Positions 49,969-58,821 of a DNA stretch of 64,000 bases are shown in pieces. This DNA comes from Oceanibium sediminis (lineage in GTDB: Bacteria; Pseudomonadota; Alphaproteobacteria; Rhodobacterales; Rhodobacteraceae): contig NZ_QGNX01000005.1 of assembly GCF_003265325.1 (NCBI RefSeq), positions 62,001 to 126,000 on the forward strand. Direction: 5' to 3'. Under the pieces are notes generated by a model. The model was not told the origin of the DNA, made no database searches, and was given only the letters and a program-made list of their open reading frames with translations. Numbering within the stretch: the first letter of the stretch is position 1; each line of letters begins with the position of its first letter. Made by a program: the position numbers and the translations under genes.

Positions 49969-51249
49969 TCAGCGCGGGCCGAGCACCAGGTCCGGCAGCC
50001 AGGTCACGAAGGCGGGCTGCACGATCAGCAGGATCAGCACCGCCACCAGCGGCAGCAGGAACGGGACGGAGGCGCGGGCGAGCGTCTCGAACTTGATGCC
50101 AGAGACGCCCGAGACCACGAACAGCCCGACGCCCAGCGGCGGGGTCATCAGCCCGATCATCAGGTTGAAGATGAAGACCACGCCGAAATGCACCGGGTCG
50201 ATCCCCGCCGCCACCAGCGTCGGCGCCAGAGCGGGCACCACCAGGATCATGATCGCGAGGCCTTCCACGAAGAAGCCCGCGACCAGGATCGCCGCGTTGA
50301 TCAGCAACAGCAGGGTCAGCGGATCGTCCGACAGCGTTAGCAACCCGGCCGCCAGCTTCATCGGCGTCTGATGCGCCGCGAGCACCCAGGCGAAGACGCT
50401 CGCCGTCGCCACGATCAGGCAGACCGTCGCCGTCATGCGCACCGTGTCCAGCACCACCTTGACCAGGTCCGACACCGTCATCTCGCGGTAGACCCCCATC
50501 GACAGGACAAGGGCGTAGAGCGATGCGACCACCGCCGCCTCGGTGGGGGAGAAGAAGCCAAAGGCGATCCCCGCGATGATGATGCCCGGCGTGATGATCG
50601 GCAGGATCGCCCGGGTGAAGGACACCCGGACTTCGCGGAACGTCGGGACCGGGTCACGGGGATAGTTGCGCCGCTTTGCGAACCAGGAAATCAGGATCAT
50701 CAAGGACAGCGCCGTCATCAGCCCCGGCACCACGCCGCCCAGGAACAGCCGCCCGATGGAGACATCCGCGAGCACCCCGTAAAGCACCATGGGAATCGAG
50801 GGCGGAATCATCGGCCCGATGACGCAGGACGCGACCGTGACCGCGCCCGAAAAGCCCGGATCATAGCCAGCGTTGCGCATGGCCTTGATCTCCATGTTGC
50901 CAAGGCCGCCCGCATCCGCCAGCGCCGAGCCCGACATCCCCGAAAAGATGACCGAGGCCATGACGTTCACATGGCCCAGACCGCCGCGAAAATGCCCGAC
51001 CATAACGCGGGCAAAACCGAAGATCCGCTCAGTCACGCCGCCGGTGTTCATCAGGTTGCCCGCAAAGATGAAGAAGGGCACCGCGAGTAGCGGGAAGGAA
51101 TCCGAGATCGACTTCGTCATCCGCTGCGCCATCACCGCAAGGGGCGTGCCGTCCTGCATAAGCTGGTAAAGCGAGGCGACGCCGAGTGTCAGCGCCACGC
51201 TCATTCCAAGGATGAGCAACCCCATCCAGACCGCCAGCATCATTCCCAT
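49969..51249 (-). CDS. TRAP transporter large permease (DctM)
   Basis: 426-residue DctM-family protein with about 12 membrane segments. The conserved region GMSGSALADAGGLGNMEIKAM about 109-129 and VIGPMIPPSIPMVLYGVLAD are family hallmarks. It is the ion-coupled subunit of a tripartite transporter encoded with DctQ (10 nt upstream) and DctP. The cluster's dehydratase, enolase-superfamily and RraA genes suggest a sugar-acid or dicarboxylate substrate; the sequence does not define it. Confidence 0.92.
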   Translation of the reverse strand: MGMMLAVWMGLLILGMSVALTLGVASLYQLMQDGTPLAVMAQRMTKSISDSFPLLAVPFFIFAGNLMNTGGVTERIFGFARVMVGHFRGGLGHVNVMASVIFSGMSGSALADAGGLGNMEIKAMRNAGYDPGFSGAVTVASCVIGPMIPPSIPMVLYGVLADVSIGRLFLGGVVPGLMTALSLMILISWFAKRRNYPRDPVPTFREVRVSFTRAILPIITPGIIIAGIAFGFFSPTEAAVVASLYALVLSMGVYREMTVSDLVKVVLDTVRMTATVCLIVATASVFAWVLAAHQTPMKLAAGLLTLSDDPLTLLLLINAAILVAGFFVEGLAIMILVVPALAPTLVAAGIDPVHFGVVFIFNLMIGLMTPPLGVGLFVVSGVSGIKFETLARASVPFLLPLVAVLILLIVQPAFVTWLPDLVLGPR

Positions 51250-51259
51250 ATCAATCGCC

Positions 51260-51742
51260 TCACATCAGGGTTGCAGCGGTGTCACGGGGCAGGCCGTGAC
51301 GCCAGATTCTCAGCGCCGCACCGAAAGAGCGCAGCGCCATCAGCGCAGCACCCGCGGGCACCGCGCCGTATTCGAAGGCCGAGGAGATGCCCATGGCGAT
51401 GGTCGGCAGACCCGCCACCTTCAGGCAAAGCTGGATCCCGACCCATACAAGGATGAGGAAGAAGACCCCGCCCAGCAGGTGCATGAAGATCGCCAGCATG
51501 TTGCGCGGCCCGTCCGGCATCCTGTCAGGGATCAGCGTCACCGCGATCAACCCGCTGTGGCGCATGACGTTCGCGGCCCCGAGGAAGACGATCCAGGTGA
51601 ACAGGAACCGCGCCAGCTCTTCTGTCCAGGGGAACTGGTAGTCGAGGAAATACCGGCTGCCCAATTGCGCGGTCAGGGCGAGCAGGGCCGCCAGGAACAG
51701 CGTGACCAGGAACAGGTCCTCTAATCTGTGGAGTGTTTTCAC
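51260..51742 (-). CDS. TRAP transporter small permease (DctQ)
   Basis: 160-residue DctQ-type protein with four hydrophobic segments; the second helix region contains FPWTEELARFLFTWIVFLGAA, a family signature. It partners the large permease. It follows dctP after 106 nt that include a 12-bp stem-loop, matching the arrangement of uehA-uehB. Confidence 0.9.
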   Translation of the reverse strand: MKTLHRLEDLFLVTLFLAALLALTAQLGSRYFLDYQFPWTEELARFLFTWIVFLGAANVMRHSGLIAVTLIPDRMPDGPRNMLAIFMHLLGGVFFLILVWVGIQLCLKVAGLPTIAMGISSAFEYGAVPAGAALMALRSFGAALRIWRHGLPRDTAATLM

Positions 51743-51784
51743 GGGCTCTCAGGTCCTTCTTGTTCGGGCTTCTTCTACGGGAAA

Positions 51785-51812
51785 GCACGCAGCCCCGCCG
51801 GGGGCTGCGTGC
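51785..51812 (-). terminator. Stem-loop between dctP and dctQ
   Basis: Perfect 12-bp stem GCACGCAGCCCC / GGGGCTGCGTGC with a 4-nt loop, followed on the minus strand by only TTTCCC. The position right after the binding-protein gene suggests partial termination or mRNA 3'-end protection. Confidence 0.6.
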
Positions 51813-51848
51813 GATGGTTTCCATTGGTCGGCGGTTACGCCGTGCCGG

Positions 51849-52826
51849 TCACTCGACGGCGGAAAGCGCCTCGTAGGTCCCCGCGCCCCAGGCATCCTCG
51901 AAGGCGGGGAAGATGACTTCCACGGCCTCGGCGAACGCCTCGCGGTCGGGGTTGGTGACCTGCATGCCGTTCCCGGCCAGCCCTTCGACCAGCTCGGCCT
52001 CCAGCGCGACGATGGACTGGTTGTAGGCGTCACCCGCCGCCTGCAGCACGTCCATGACCACGGCGCGATCCGCTTCCGAGGTGCGCTGCCAGACGTCCTC
52101 GGCCACCAGCGGCGCGACGAACTGCACCAGGTGACCGGTCAGCGCAAGGTGGTCCTGCACTTCGTAGAACTTGGCCGCGTCGATCGTGGGCAGGGGGTTT
52201 TCCTGGCCATCGACGACACCGGTCTGCAGCCCGAGGTAGAGCTCGGGGAAGGCCATCGGCGTGGGGCGTCCGTCCAGGGCCTTGATGAACTCTAGGCTCA
52301 GCGCGACTTCGGGCACGCGGACCTTCAGGCCCTCCATGTCGGCCACGGTTTCGATGGGACGCGCGTTGTTGGTCATGTGGCGGGTGCCGTAGTACCAGAC
52401 GTCCAGCAGGCGGATGCCGTGATCCTCGCGCAGCTTGTCAACCAGCTCGCCGCCCTTGTCGCTGTCGATCAGGCGTTCGAGGTGGGCGAAATCCTTGGCA
52501 AGGAACGGCGCTTCCAGCGCGCCCAGCTCGGACGTCCACTGGCTGAGGATGCCGGCCCCGTCAAAGGCCATGTGGTGGGTGCCGATGGTCATGCCGGTCA
52601 GCACTTCCTTGGCGCCGCCAACCTGGCCAGCGGGGAAGACCTTGATGTCCACGCGCCCTTCGGTGCGCTCGGCGATTTCGCTGGCGGCGGCCTCAAGCGC
52701 GCGGTTGCCGGGGTGGTCGGGGGGCAGGATATGGCCAAGGCGCCATTCTTCCGCCATGGCGGTCTGCGCCATCATTGCAATTGCAGAGGCCCCGAGGAAC
52801 GGGCGGATCCAGTTTGTAGTCGTCAT
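51849..52826 (-). CDS. TRAP transporter substrate-binding protein (DctP)
   Basis: 325-residue periplasmic protein with a signal peptide (about 1-25, ending MAQTAMA before EEWRLGH). The DctP core includes DMEGLKVRVPEVALSLEFIKALDGRPTPM in the middle, where the Arg and following residues contact a substrate carboxylate. It captures the unknown acid and delivers it to the DctQM pair. It is the first of the three transporter genes and lies 147 nt downstream of the UxaA-family gene, so the operon may continue through from there or restart at its own promoter. Confidence 0.9.
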   Translation of the reverse strand: MTTTNWIRPFLGASAIAMMAQTAMAEEWRLGHILPPDHPGNRALEAAASEIAERTEGRVDIKVFPAGQVGGAKEVLTGMTIGTHHMAFDGAGILSQWTSELGALEAPFLAKDFAHLERLIDSDKGGELVDKLREDHGIRLLDVWYYGTRHMTNNARPIETVADMEGLKVRVPEVALSLEFIKALDGRPTPMAFPELYLGLQTGVVDGQENPLPTIDAAKFYEVQDHLALTGHLVQFVAPLVAEDVWQRTSEADRAVVMDVLQAAGDAYNQSIVALEAELVEGLAGNGMQVTNPDREAFAEAVEVIFPAFEDAWGAGTYEALSAVE

Positions 52827-52844
52827 TCTTTACTCCATTGATCT

Positions 52845-52862
52845 GCGGGTATGTATGCCCGC
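52845..52862. promoter_or_regulatory. Inverted repeat upstream of dctP
   Basis: GCGGGTATGTATGCCCGC, an 18-nt near-palindrome (seven Watson-Crick pairs plus one G-T) just 18 nt upstream of the dctP ATG, in the 147-nt gap after the UxaA-family gene. It could be an operator or a 5'-leader hairpin near the ribosome site. Confidence 0.35.
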
Positions 52863-52973
52863 TTGTATTGGTCGGCCCACGCACATGGGCCCACCGCTTA
52901 TGCGCCCCGGCGGCTGGCGACCAGCAATGCCGGGACTTTCCCCCCTCTCTTCCAGAGACGGTTTCTGTGTGGC

Positions 52974-54158
52974 TCAGCCCGGCAGGCAGGCTGGGCCGAT
53001 CGGTTCGAAGGATTTGTAGGTCAGGATGAACTCGGCATGGCCAAGCGCTTCGGACTTGGTCTTCTGGCCATCCGCCACGGCAAGGGTCAGGTCGTAGATC
53101 TCCTCGCCGACCTCCGCCAGGGGCGTGCCCGACAAGATGCGCCCGGCGTTCACGTCCATGTCCTCGGACAGGCGGGCATAGCTTTCGGGGTTGGCGCAGA
53201 TCTTGATGACCGGCGCCAGCGCCGAGCCCACGACAGAGCCGCGCGCCGTCACGAACAGTGTCAGGTGCGCGCCCGAGGCGATCATCTCAACGATCTCGGC
53301 GTTGTCGGCGATATTGGGAAAGCCGTAGCGGACCTCTCCATCGGGGACCACGTCCATCAGGTAGAGCCCGCCGCGCGGCGGGATGTCGCCCGGCTTGATC
53401 AGCCCGTCGATGGGCGAGGAGCCGGACTTGGCATAGGCCCCCATGGACTTTTCCTCGATGGTGGACAGGCCCCCTTCGGCATTCCCGGCGGCGAAACTGC
53501 CAAAGCCGAGCGTCGCGTAGTAGCGCGCCGCCTTCTCGACGGAACGGGTCAGCTCCTCGGCCAACTCTGGCGTGCGGGCGCGGGCGGCCATGATCGCCTC
53601 GCAGCCGATCAGCTCGCCCGTCTCCTCGAAGATGCAGGCCGCGCCCTCGGCGACCAGCCGGTCATAGGCCAGCCCCACCGCCGGGTTGCCGGTGATCCCC
53701 GACGTCCCGTCAGAGCCGCCGCACACCGTGCCCACGATCAACTCGTCCACGCCCATCGGCACCGTTTCCTGGCCCTTCAGCGCCTCGACCTGTGCCGCGA
53801 CCCAGTCTTGCCCCGCCGCGATGGAACTGCGCGTGCCGCCCGTGCGCTGGATCACGATGGTTTCCACGGGGCGGCCGCTGGCTTCGATCGCCTCGGACAG
53901 CTGGAAGCGGTTGAAGCTTTCGCAGCCCAGCGAGACCAGCAGCACCGCGCCCACGTTGGGGTGGGTGCAGAGGCGCTCCATCATGTCCTGGGCGTAGACG
54001 TTGGGAAAACAGCCCGGAAAGCCGATGACCTGCGCGCCGTCCTCGCGGTGGGGGTGCACGATCTCGCGCGCGACATGGTGGGCGCATTCGACAAGGTAGG
54101 CGACGGCAACGTAGTTGCGGATGCCCTTGCGCCCGTCTTTTCTGAGGTATCCCTGCAT
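52974..54158 (-). CDS. UxaA-family hydro-lyase, large subunit
   Basis: 394-residue protein of the altronate/galactarate dehydratase family. Family motifs are YLRKDGRKGIRNYVAV about 4-19, VGAVLLVSLGCESFN about 89-103, TVCGGSDGTSGITGNPAVG about 163-181 (cluster or metal Cys) and a C-terminal domain with TARGS. Relatives include D-altronate and galactarate dehydratases and the (2R)-sulfolactate sulfo-lyase large subunit SuyB. The split from its SAF-domain partner (next gene upstream, one-base overlap) occurs in both groups. Neighbouring sugar-acid-type enzymes favour dehydration of a sugar acid. Confidence 0.85.
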   Translation of the reverse strand: MQGYLRKDGRKGIRNYVAVAYLVECAHHVAREIVHPHREDGAQVIGFPGCFPNVYAQDMMERLCTHPNVGAVLLVSLGCESFNRFQLSEAIEASGRPVETIVIQRTGGTRSSIAAGQDWVAAQVEALKGQETVPMGVDELIVGTVCGGSDGTSGITGNPAVGLAYDRLVAEGAACIFEETGELIGCEAIMAARARTPELAEELTRSVEKAARYYATLGFGSFAAGNAEGGLSTIEEKSMGAYAKSGSSPIDGLIKPGDIPPRGGLYLMDVVPDGEVRYGFPNIADNAEIVEMIASGAHLTLFVTARGSVVGSALAPVIKICANPESYARLSEDMDVNAGRILSGTPLAEVGEEIYDLTLAVADGQKTKSEALGHAEFILTYKSFEPIGPACLPG

Positions 54159-54481
54159 CAGCTGTCTCCTCCTGCGGTGGCGTCCAGCGCGTAGGTGGGG
54201 GTGTAGTCGCTCTTCATGTTGTCCACATGGACATGCGCGCCAGCCGGGATCTGGTCCGTGGCCGAGCCGATGGGCACGCCGTATTTCATGATCTGTGCGC
54301 CCGCCGCGATGGCTTCTGCGGCCACCTTGTGGCCCAGTGTCACCTTCGCGCGCAGCTCCAGCGTGCCGCTCCCGGAAACCGGGGTCGGCCCGGGGCCGAC
54401 GGGCCCGGTGGCGACCAGCACGTTGTCCGCCGCGTGCAGCCTGAGCAGCACGCCGGCGGTGGGTGAGGTAGGGGTATCCAT
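54158..54481 (-). CDS. UxaA-family small subunit (SAF domain)
   Basis: 107-residue SAF-domain protein, with landmarks VTLGHKVAAEAIAAGAQIMKYG about 51-72 and HVHVDNMKSDYTP about 84-96. In altronate dehydratase this part is fused to the N-terminus; here, as in sulfolactate sulfo-lyase SuyA, it is a separate gene. It overlaps the large subunit by one base (TGATG) and lies 2 nt after the enolase-superfamily gene, so the two subunits are made together. Confidence 0.87.
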   Translation of the reverse strand: MDTPTSPTAGVLLRLHAADNVLVATGPVGPGPTPVSGSGTLELRAKVTLGHKVAAEAIAAGAQIMKYGVPIGSATDQIPAGAHVHVDNMKSDYTPTYALDATAGGDS

Positions 54482-54483
54482 CG

Positions 54484-55590
54484 TTACAGGCTCTCCTGTG
54501 TGGAATTGTCGATCAGGTCCCAGTCCAGGTCCTGGCCCAGCCCCGGCTCTTCGGGCGGGGTGGCGATGCCGTTCTCGATCGGCAGCCCGCCCTTCAGCCC
54601 GAAGGCGAAGTCGCTGACCGGGGCCAGAAGCTCCAGGTAGGTGCAGTTGCGCACCGCCGCGCAGAGGTGCAGGTTCACCAGCTCCAGCGGGTGGAAGATC
54701 GCGGTGTGGATCTCGCAGTTCATGGCGAAGGCTTCGGCCAGGTGGGCCGACTTCAGCACCCCGGTCACGCCGCCCGACCAGCTGACATCAGCGCGGATCA
54801 CGTCCACGACGTTGCGCGCCACCACGTCCGCCAGGCTGTAGGGATGCTTGGCCAGCACCTCGGTCCCGACGACGGGAATGTCCAGCTGGCGCGTCAGCTC
54901 CCGCAAGGCGGGGATGCACTCGTCGCCCATGGGTTCCTCGAACCAGGTGTAGTCCAGCCCCTCCAGCGCGCGCCCGTAGGCCAGCGCCTCGGGCAGGGTC
55001 ATGGTGGCGACCGGGTCGCTCATCAGCGTGAAATCCGGGCCGACGGCGTCGCGCACCGCCTTGTGAATCTCGATGTCATGGGCGATGTCGCGCCCCGGCG
55101 GGTGCAGCTTGTAGGCGGCGAAACCCGCCTCGCGGATGCTCAGCGCCTCGGCCACGTAGTCCTCGGCCTCGTGCAGGAACATCGAGCTGGCATAGACCGG
55201 CACCGCGTCGCGCGCCGCGCCGATGTAGCGGAACAGCGGCAGCTCCGCCGCCTCTGCCGCGAGCAGCCAGAGGCAGGTGTCGATCGGTCCCCAGGTATAG
55301 ATCGGCAGATGCCCCCACAGCCGGTCGCGCTTGCGGAAATCGTGCCAGAGCGCCTCGCGCTCATGCACGTTGCGCCCGACAAGCAGCGGCTCAAGGGATT
55401 TCGCCAGGTAGGCAGAGCCGAGCGCGCTGGCCCCCGCAAAGCCGAACATCGACGCGCTGCGCCCGCATTCGGTGGTCAGCGTGTAGACCAGGAATTCATG
55501 CCGGGCGCCGCCGGCCTGTCCTTTCAGGCCGACGTCCCCGGTCGTGTTCACGGCCGCGCAGGCCCTGATATGCAGACCCTTAAGCCGCAT
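54484..55590 (-). CDS. Enolase-superfamily (mandelate racemase/muconate lactonizing) enzyme
   Basis: 368-residue capping domain plus barrel enzyme. The metal ligands are D192 (LMSDPVA), E218 (WFEEPMG) and E244 (VVGTEVLAK), and K161 (AAYKLHPPG) is at the base position on the second strand. A catalytic His may lie in the C-terminal strands near EIHTAIFHP. This pattern suits acid-sugar dehydratases of the MR subgroup. Its ATG shares one base with the stop of the RraA-like gene. Substrate specificity cannot be read from sequence. Confidence 0.87.
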   Translation of the reverse strand: MRLKGLHIRACAAVNTTGDVGLKGQAGGARHEFLVYTLTTECGRSASMFGFAGASALGSAYLAKSLEPLLVGRNVHEREALWHDFRKRDRLWGHLPIYTWGPIDTCLWLLAAEAAELPLFRYIGAARDAVPVYASSMFLHEAEDYVAEALSIREAGFAAYKLHPPGRDIAHDIEIHKAVRDAVGPDFTLMSDPVATMTLPEALAYGRALEGLDYTWFEEPMGDECIPALRELTRQLDIPVVGTEVLAKHPYSLADVVARNVVDVIRADVSWSGGVTGVLKSAHLAEAFAMNCEIHTAIFHPLELVNLHLCAAVRNCTYLELLAPVSDFAFGLKGGLPIENGIATPPEEPGLGQDLDWDLIDNSTQESL

Positions 55591-56246
55591 CAGAATTTCC
55601 GGTACTTCAGGTAGGCGTCCTGCGGGTCCATCCCGCCCATGATGCCGCTGCGCACCTTGTTTTCCGTGTGCATGGCGGTCACGGCGCGGTCGGCGATATC
55701 CTCGGCGATGGCGCGGGGCACGCGCACCAGCCCGTCCCGGTCGCCCAGGATGTAGTCGCCCTGTTCGATCATCACCGTGCCGATGTGGATCGGCTGGCCG
55801 GAGGAGATGGGAATCCAGCGGCCCGGAATGTCACGCGGGGTGAAGCCGTTGTGGAAGTTCTGGAAGCCGTTCTTCACCATGAACTCGGAATCGCGGATCT
55901 TGCCGTCGATGACGCATCCCGGGATGCCCTTCATCTGCAGCGTTTCCGAGGACAGCTCGCCCATCAGCGCGATGTTGTGGGTGTTCGGCTGGCAGACCCA
56001 GATGTGCCCGCCGGGCGCCTTGGACAGAAGGCCGGTCCAGGCCAGCAGCGTGTCGTCCACGCTGACGCTTTCGTCGGGGTGGCCCTCGATGGTGAAGGCG
56101 GGGCCGCAGATCGTCTTTTCGGGCAGCAGCGGGCGCAGTTCAGAGGGCAGCAGGCAGTCGTTGACGCCAACATCGCGCAGAACGTCGTGCACGACCCCGG
56201 TGTAGCAGGAGCCAAGGCGCTCAGTGATGGTATCGGTCATGGTCAT
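55590..56246 (-). CDS. RraA-like protein (HMG/CHA aldolase-type)
   Basis: 218-residue RraA-family protein. The family's GDRDGLVRVP segment appears as ILGDRDGLVRVPRAIAEDI about 177-195, and CVIDGKIRDSEF about 122-133 carries the Arg-Asp metal or substrate site. Besides RNase E inhibitors, the family includes 4-hydroxy-4-methyl-2-oxoglutarate and 4-carboxy-4-hydroxy-2-oxoadipate aldolases and oxaloacetate decarboxylases. In this cluster an aldolase role on a keto-acid product is more likely. ATG 56246 or 56240 may be used. It is divergent from the IclR gene 187 nt away. Confidence 0.85.
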   Translation of the reverse strand: MTMTDTITERLGSCYTGVVHDVLRDVGVNDCLLPSELRPLLPEKTICGPAFTIEGHPDESVSVDDTLLAWTGLLSKAPGGHIWVCQPNTHNIALMGELSSETLQMKGIPGCVIDGKIRDSEFMVKNGFQNFHNGFTPRDIPGRWIPISSGQPIHIGTVMIEQGDYILGDRDGLVRVPRAIAEDIADRAVTAMHTENKVRSGIMGGMDPQDAYLKYRKF

Positions 56247-56368
56247 ATCCAAGGTTTGATCAGGTTGAAGGCGTGGGGCAGGGGGCGTGCCGCCCTGTCC
56301 CGGTGAAGGGGCGTCCCGCGCGACGGCGCGGGGCGAAGCGGGGATCGCGACGGATACGCCGGTCGATA

Positions 56369-56382
56369 GAAATTGCAGTTTC
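56369..56382. promoter_or_regulatory. IclR-type operator candidate GAAATTGCAGTTTC
   Basis: A 14-bp near-perfect palindrome (six of seven pairs) in the divergent region between the RraA-like gene and the IclR gene. The GAAA-N6-TTTC form resembles operators of IclR-family proteins. It could serve autoregulation and control of the minus-strand operon. Confidence 0.45.
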
Positions 56383-56433
56383 ACGGCCCAGTGCGTAGGT
56401 TCGCGGCCTGATGTTGCCATTCAAGATGACCCC

Positions 56434-57225
56434 ATGACCGCCAAGCCCAAACCCACCTACTCCGCCCCTGCATTGGAAAAAGGGCTTGATATCATAGAGT
56501 TGCTGTCCAAGCAGGAGGCCGGGCTGACCCAGTCCGAGATCGCCCGCGGGCTTGATCGCACGGTCGGGGAGATCTTCCGCATGCTCATGGTCCTGGTGGA
56601 CCGGGGCTTCGTTGCGCAGGATCCGCGCTCGGACCGCTACGTGCTGACCACCTATATCTTCGAGGTCGCGAACCGCATTCCCATCGTCGGCCGCCTGACC
56701 GCCGCCGCCATGCCGCTGATGAACGAGGTGTCGGCCCGCATCAACCAGTCCACGCACCTTGCGGTGCTCAGCAAATCCGCGGTGCTGGTCATCGGGCAGG
56801 CCCACTCGCCGGGCAACAACGTGATGTCGGTGCGGCTCGGGGCGCGGATCGACCTGTGGCGCGCGTCCTCGGGGCGGGTCATCGTGGCCTACCAGACCGA
56901 ACAGGAAATCACCCAGCTGATGAAGGACGTCCCCCTGCCGGAAGAAAGCCCCGCGTCCCAGGTGCTCGACGAACTGGCCCAGATCCGGGCGGCGGGTATG
57001 GAGGTGCGCGACAGCTTCGTCGTGAAGGGCGTCGTGAACATCTCCCTGCCGATCTTCGACCATTCCGGGCGCGCCGTCGCCGCGCTGACCGTGCCCCATA
57101 TCGAGCGGATCGGCGACACCGTCACCTTCCAGCAGTGCAAGGACGAGCTGGTCACCACGGCCACCATGTTGAGCAAGGCGCTTGGCGGGCGCCCGCCCGA
57201 GGTCAGCCCAGGTCAAGGGGAATAG
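56434..57225 (+). CDS. IclR-family regulator of the sugar-acid-like cluster
   Basis: 263-residue IclR regulator: winged helix about 10-75 (ALEKGLDIIELLSKQEAGL, then TQSEIARGLDRTVGEIFRML) and an effector domain with VKGVVNISLPIFDHSGR about 200-216. ATG 56434 is the start matching the family N-terminus. It is divergent to the RraA-UxaA-TRAP genes and converges with the Gfo/Idh/MocA gene, whose 3' end it overlaps by 23 bp. It is therefore central to a two-sided cluster and likely regulates it. The effector is unknown. Confidence 0.88.
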   Translation: MTAKPKPTYSAPALEKGLDIIELLSKQEAGLTQSEIARGLDRTVGEIFRMLMVLVDRGFVAQDPRSDRYVLTTYIFEVANRIPIVGRLTAAAMPLMNEVSARINQSTHLAVLSKSAVLVIGQAHSPGNNVMSVRLGARIDLWRASSGRVIVAYQTEQEITQLMKDVPLPEESPASQVLDELAQIRAAGMEVRDSFVVKGVVNISLPIFDHSGRAVAALTVPHIERIGDTVTFQQCKDELVTTATMLSKALGGRPPEVSPGQGE

Positions 57226-58267
57226 CCGGGCGTTTCATGCTGTCAAAGCAGGCTTCGACCAGCGCCATGGTCTGAAAGGCGTCCTCGACGCCCGCGAACA
57301 GGTGATCGTCCTCCCCCGCGTCGAAGCGTTGCAGGTTGCGCATCGTGCCCATGAAGCTGTCGATGAACCAGCTGCCCTCCAGCGGGACCTGCTCCCATTC
57401 GCCGCCGTTCCTGCAGTACCACAGCTCGTCCGGTTCGCCGTTGGGGTAGTCGAAACAGACCCCCAGCTTGACCATCATCACCCCGTCGGACCCTTCGATG
57501 CGGAACCACGCGGACTGGAACTTCCGCCCCGCCTGGTGGTTGTGGTTGATCGACATCAGCCCGCGCAACGTGTTCCCGTAATCCAGGATGACCGAGGTGC
57601 GCGTCTGCGCGAAATCCTGCGCCCGCGGGTCGCGCAGCGAGCGGGCGAAGACCCCCTCGGGGTTGCCCGCCAGCGCGCGGATACTGTCGAGGTAGTGGAT
57701 CGAGTGCACCGCGATTTCCACCCGCTCCATCGGGATCAGGAAGGGAAACAGCGTCCAGGGGGTGAAGATGTTGAGGTGGACCTCGATCTCCAGCAACTCG
57801 CCGATCAGCCCCGTCTCGATCGTCTGGCGCGCGGCCATCATCATGGGCGAAAAGCGCAGCTGGAAGTTGACCGCCGCCTTGAGCGACTTGTCGCGGCAGA
57901 TCTGGCGGATCGCGCGCGCCTGTTCCAGGTCCGCGCCCATGGGCTTCTGGATCAGCACCGCCGCGCCGTCGGGCAGGGCCTGAAGGATATCCTCGATGAC
58001 ATGGGGCGGCACCGCGATGTCGTAAATCACCTCCGTGCCGCAGGCCGCGACGGCGTCCGCCACGCTGTCATACACGTCCTTGATGCCGTGATCCGCCGCC
58101 AGGCTTTGCGCGCGCTCCGCGTCGATGTCGGTCACGCCGGACACGCTCAGCCCCGCCTTGGCATAGGCGGGCAGGTGCGCGTCGCGCACGATGCCCCCCG
58201 CGCCGACGATGACGATGGGCTTCGGGGTGGTGGGCGCGGGCCAGCTTTGGGGCAGGTCCTGGATCAT
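57203..58267 (-). CDS. Gfo/Idh/MocA-family NAD(P)-dependent oxidoreductase
   Basis: 354-residue two-domain dehydrogenase. The N-terminal Rossmann motif is [17 protein letters not shown] about 19-35. The usual EKP cofactor/active-site motif reads QKP here ([11 protein letters not shown], about 104-114), and [16 protein letters not shown] holds the catalytic His region. Family members oxidise or reduce sugars, inositols and sugar acids. ATG 58267 overlaps the MaoC stop by ATGA, so the two genes are coupled and read from the promoter near 58740. Confidence 0.86.
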   Translation of the reverse strand: MIQDLPQSWPAPTTPKPIVIVGAGGIVRDAHLPAYAKAGLSVSGVTDIDAERAQSLAADHGIKDVYDSVADAVAACGTEVIYDIAVPPHVIEDILQALPDGAAVLIQKPMGADLEQARAIRQICRDKSLKAAVNFQLRFSPMMMAARQTIETGLIGELLEIEVHLNIFTPWTLFPFLIPMERVEIAVHSIHYLDSIRALAGNPEGVFARSLRDPRAQDFAQTRTSVILDYGNTLRGLMSINHNHQAGRKFQSAWFRIEGSDGVMMVKLGVCFDYPNGEPDELWYCRNGGEWEQVPLEGSWFIDSFMGTMRNLQRFDAGEDDHLFAGVEDAFQTMALVEACFDSMKRPAIPLDLG

Positions 58268-58716
58268 GCCGCCGCCCCGCGCTTTTCGACCATCAGGATA
58301 TGCTCGCAGTACATCACCGTGCTGCCGTCCTGCTTCTTCGTCTCGGTGATCTCGACCACTCGGCCATGGCTCGGGCGCTTCGTGTCGGGGGTCATCTCTC
58401 CGATGGTGACGGTGGTGTGCAGCGTGTCCCCGATATGCACCGGGGTGGGGAAGCGCAGCCGCTCGTAGCCGTAGGTGAAGGCGCGCGGATTGATCTGCGT
58501 CGCGGTCAGCCCGACGCCGATGGCGAAGGTCATGGTCCCATGGGCGATGCGCTGGCCGAAGGGCTGGGTGGCGCACCATTCCGCGTCCATGTGGTGGGGA
58601 AAGAAGTCCCCCGTGTGCCCCGCGTGAACCACGAAATCCGTTTCCGTGATCGTGCGCCCCGTGGTCCGGCGCTGCGCGCCCGGCTCATAATCCTCGAAAA
58701 ACTGGCTGATTTCCAT
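58264..58716 (-). CDS. MaoC-family (R)-hydratase/dehydratase-like protein, short
   Basis: 150-residue hot-dog fold protein. The start region is [23 protein letters not shown] about 6-28, the hydratase-2 Asp/His region is [17 protein letters not shown] about 31-47, and [12 protein letters not shown] follows. MaoC enzymes add or remove water at CoA-bound enoyl groups. It is the first gene of the minus-strand pair with the Gfo/Idh/MocA gene and is divergent from a second MaoC gene. Its substrate would be an acyl-CoA, consistent with the CoA-transferase encoded nearby. Confidence 0.87.
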   Translation of the reverse strand: MEISQFFEDYEPGAQRRTTGRTITETDFVVHAGHTGDFFPHHMDAEWCATQPFGQRIAHGTMTFAIGVGLTATQINPRAFTYGYERLRFPTPVHIGDTLHTTVTIGEMTPDTKRPSHGRVVEITETKKQDGSTVMYCEHILMVEKRGAAA

Positions 58717-58744
58717 GCGACTCCCCCCTTCGCCGTTCTGGCGC

Positions 58745-58777
58745 TTTCATATTTACAAAAGAATTTGACAAATGAAA
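58745..58777. promoter_or_regulatory. 33-bp imperfect palindrome with promoter hexamer between divergent MaoC genes
   Basis: An AT-rich island with ends TTTCAT and ATGAAA (six perfect outer pairs, 10 of 16 overall) containing TTTACAAAA-GAA-TTTGACAAA. TTGACA at 58765-58770 is a likely -35 for the plus-strand genes, though the -10 is weak. The core resembles the two operator-like sites of the TAXI island but with 2 nt less spacing. An IclR-type site is inferred. Confidence 0.5.
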
Positions 58778-58821
58778 ATAGCCAATGCTACCCATCTTGC
58801 AACCACTGGGAGGGGGGAACA

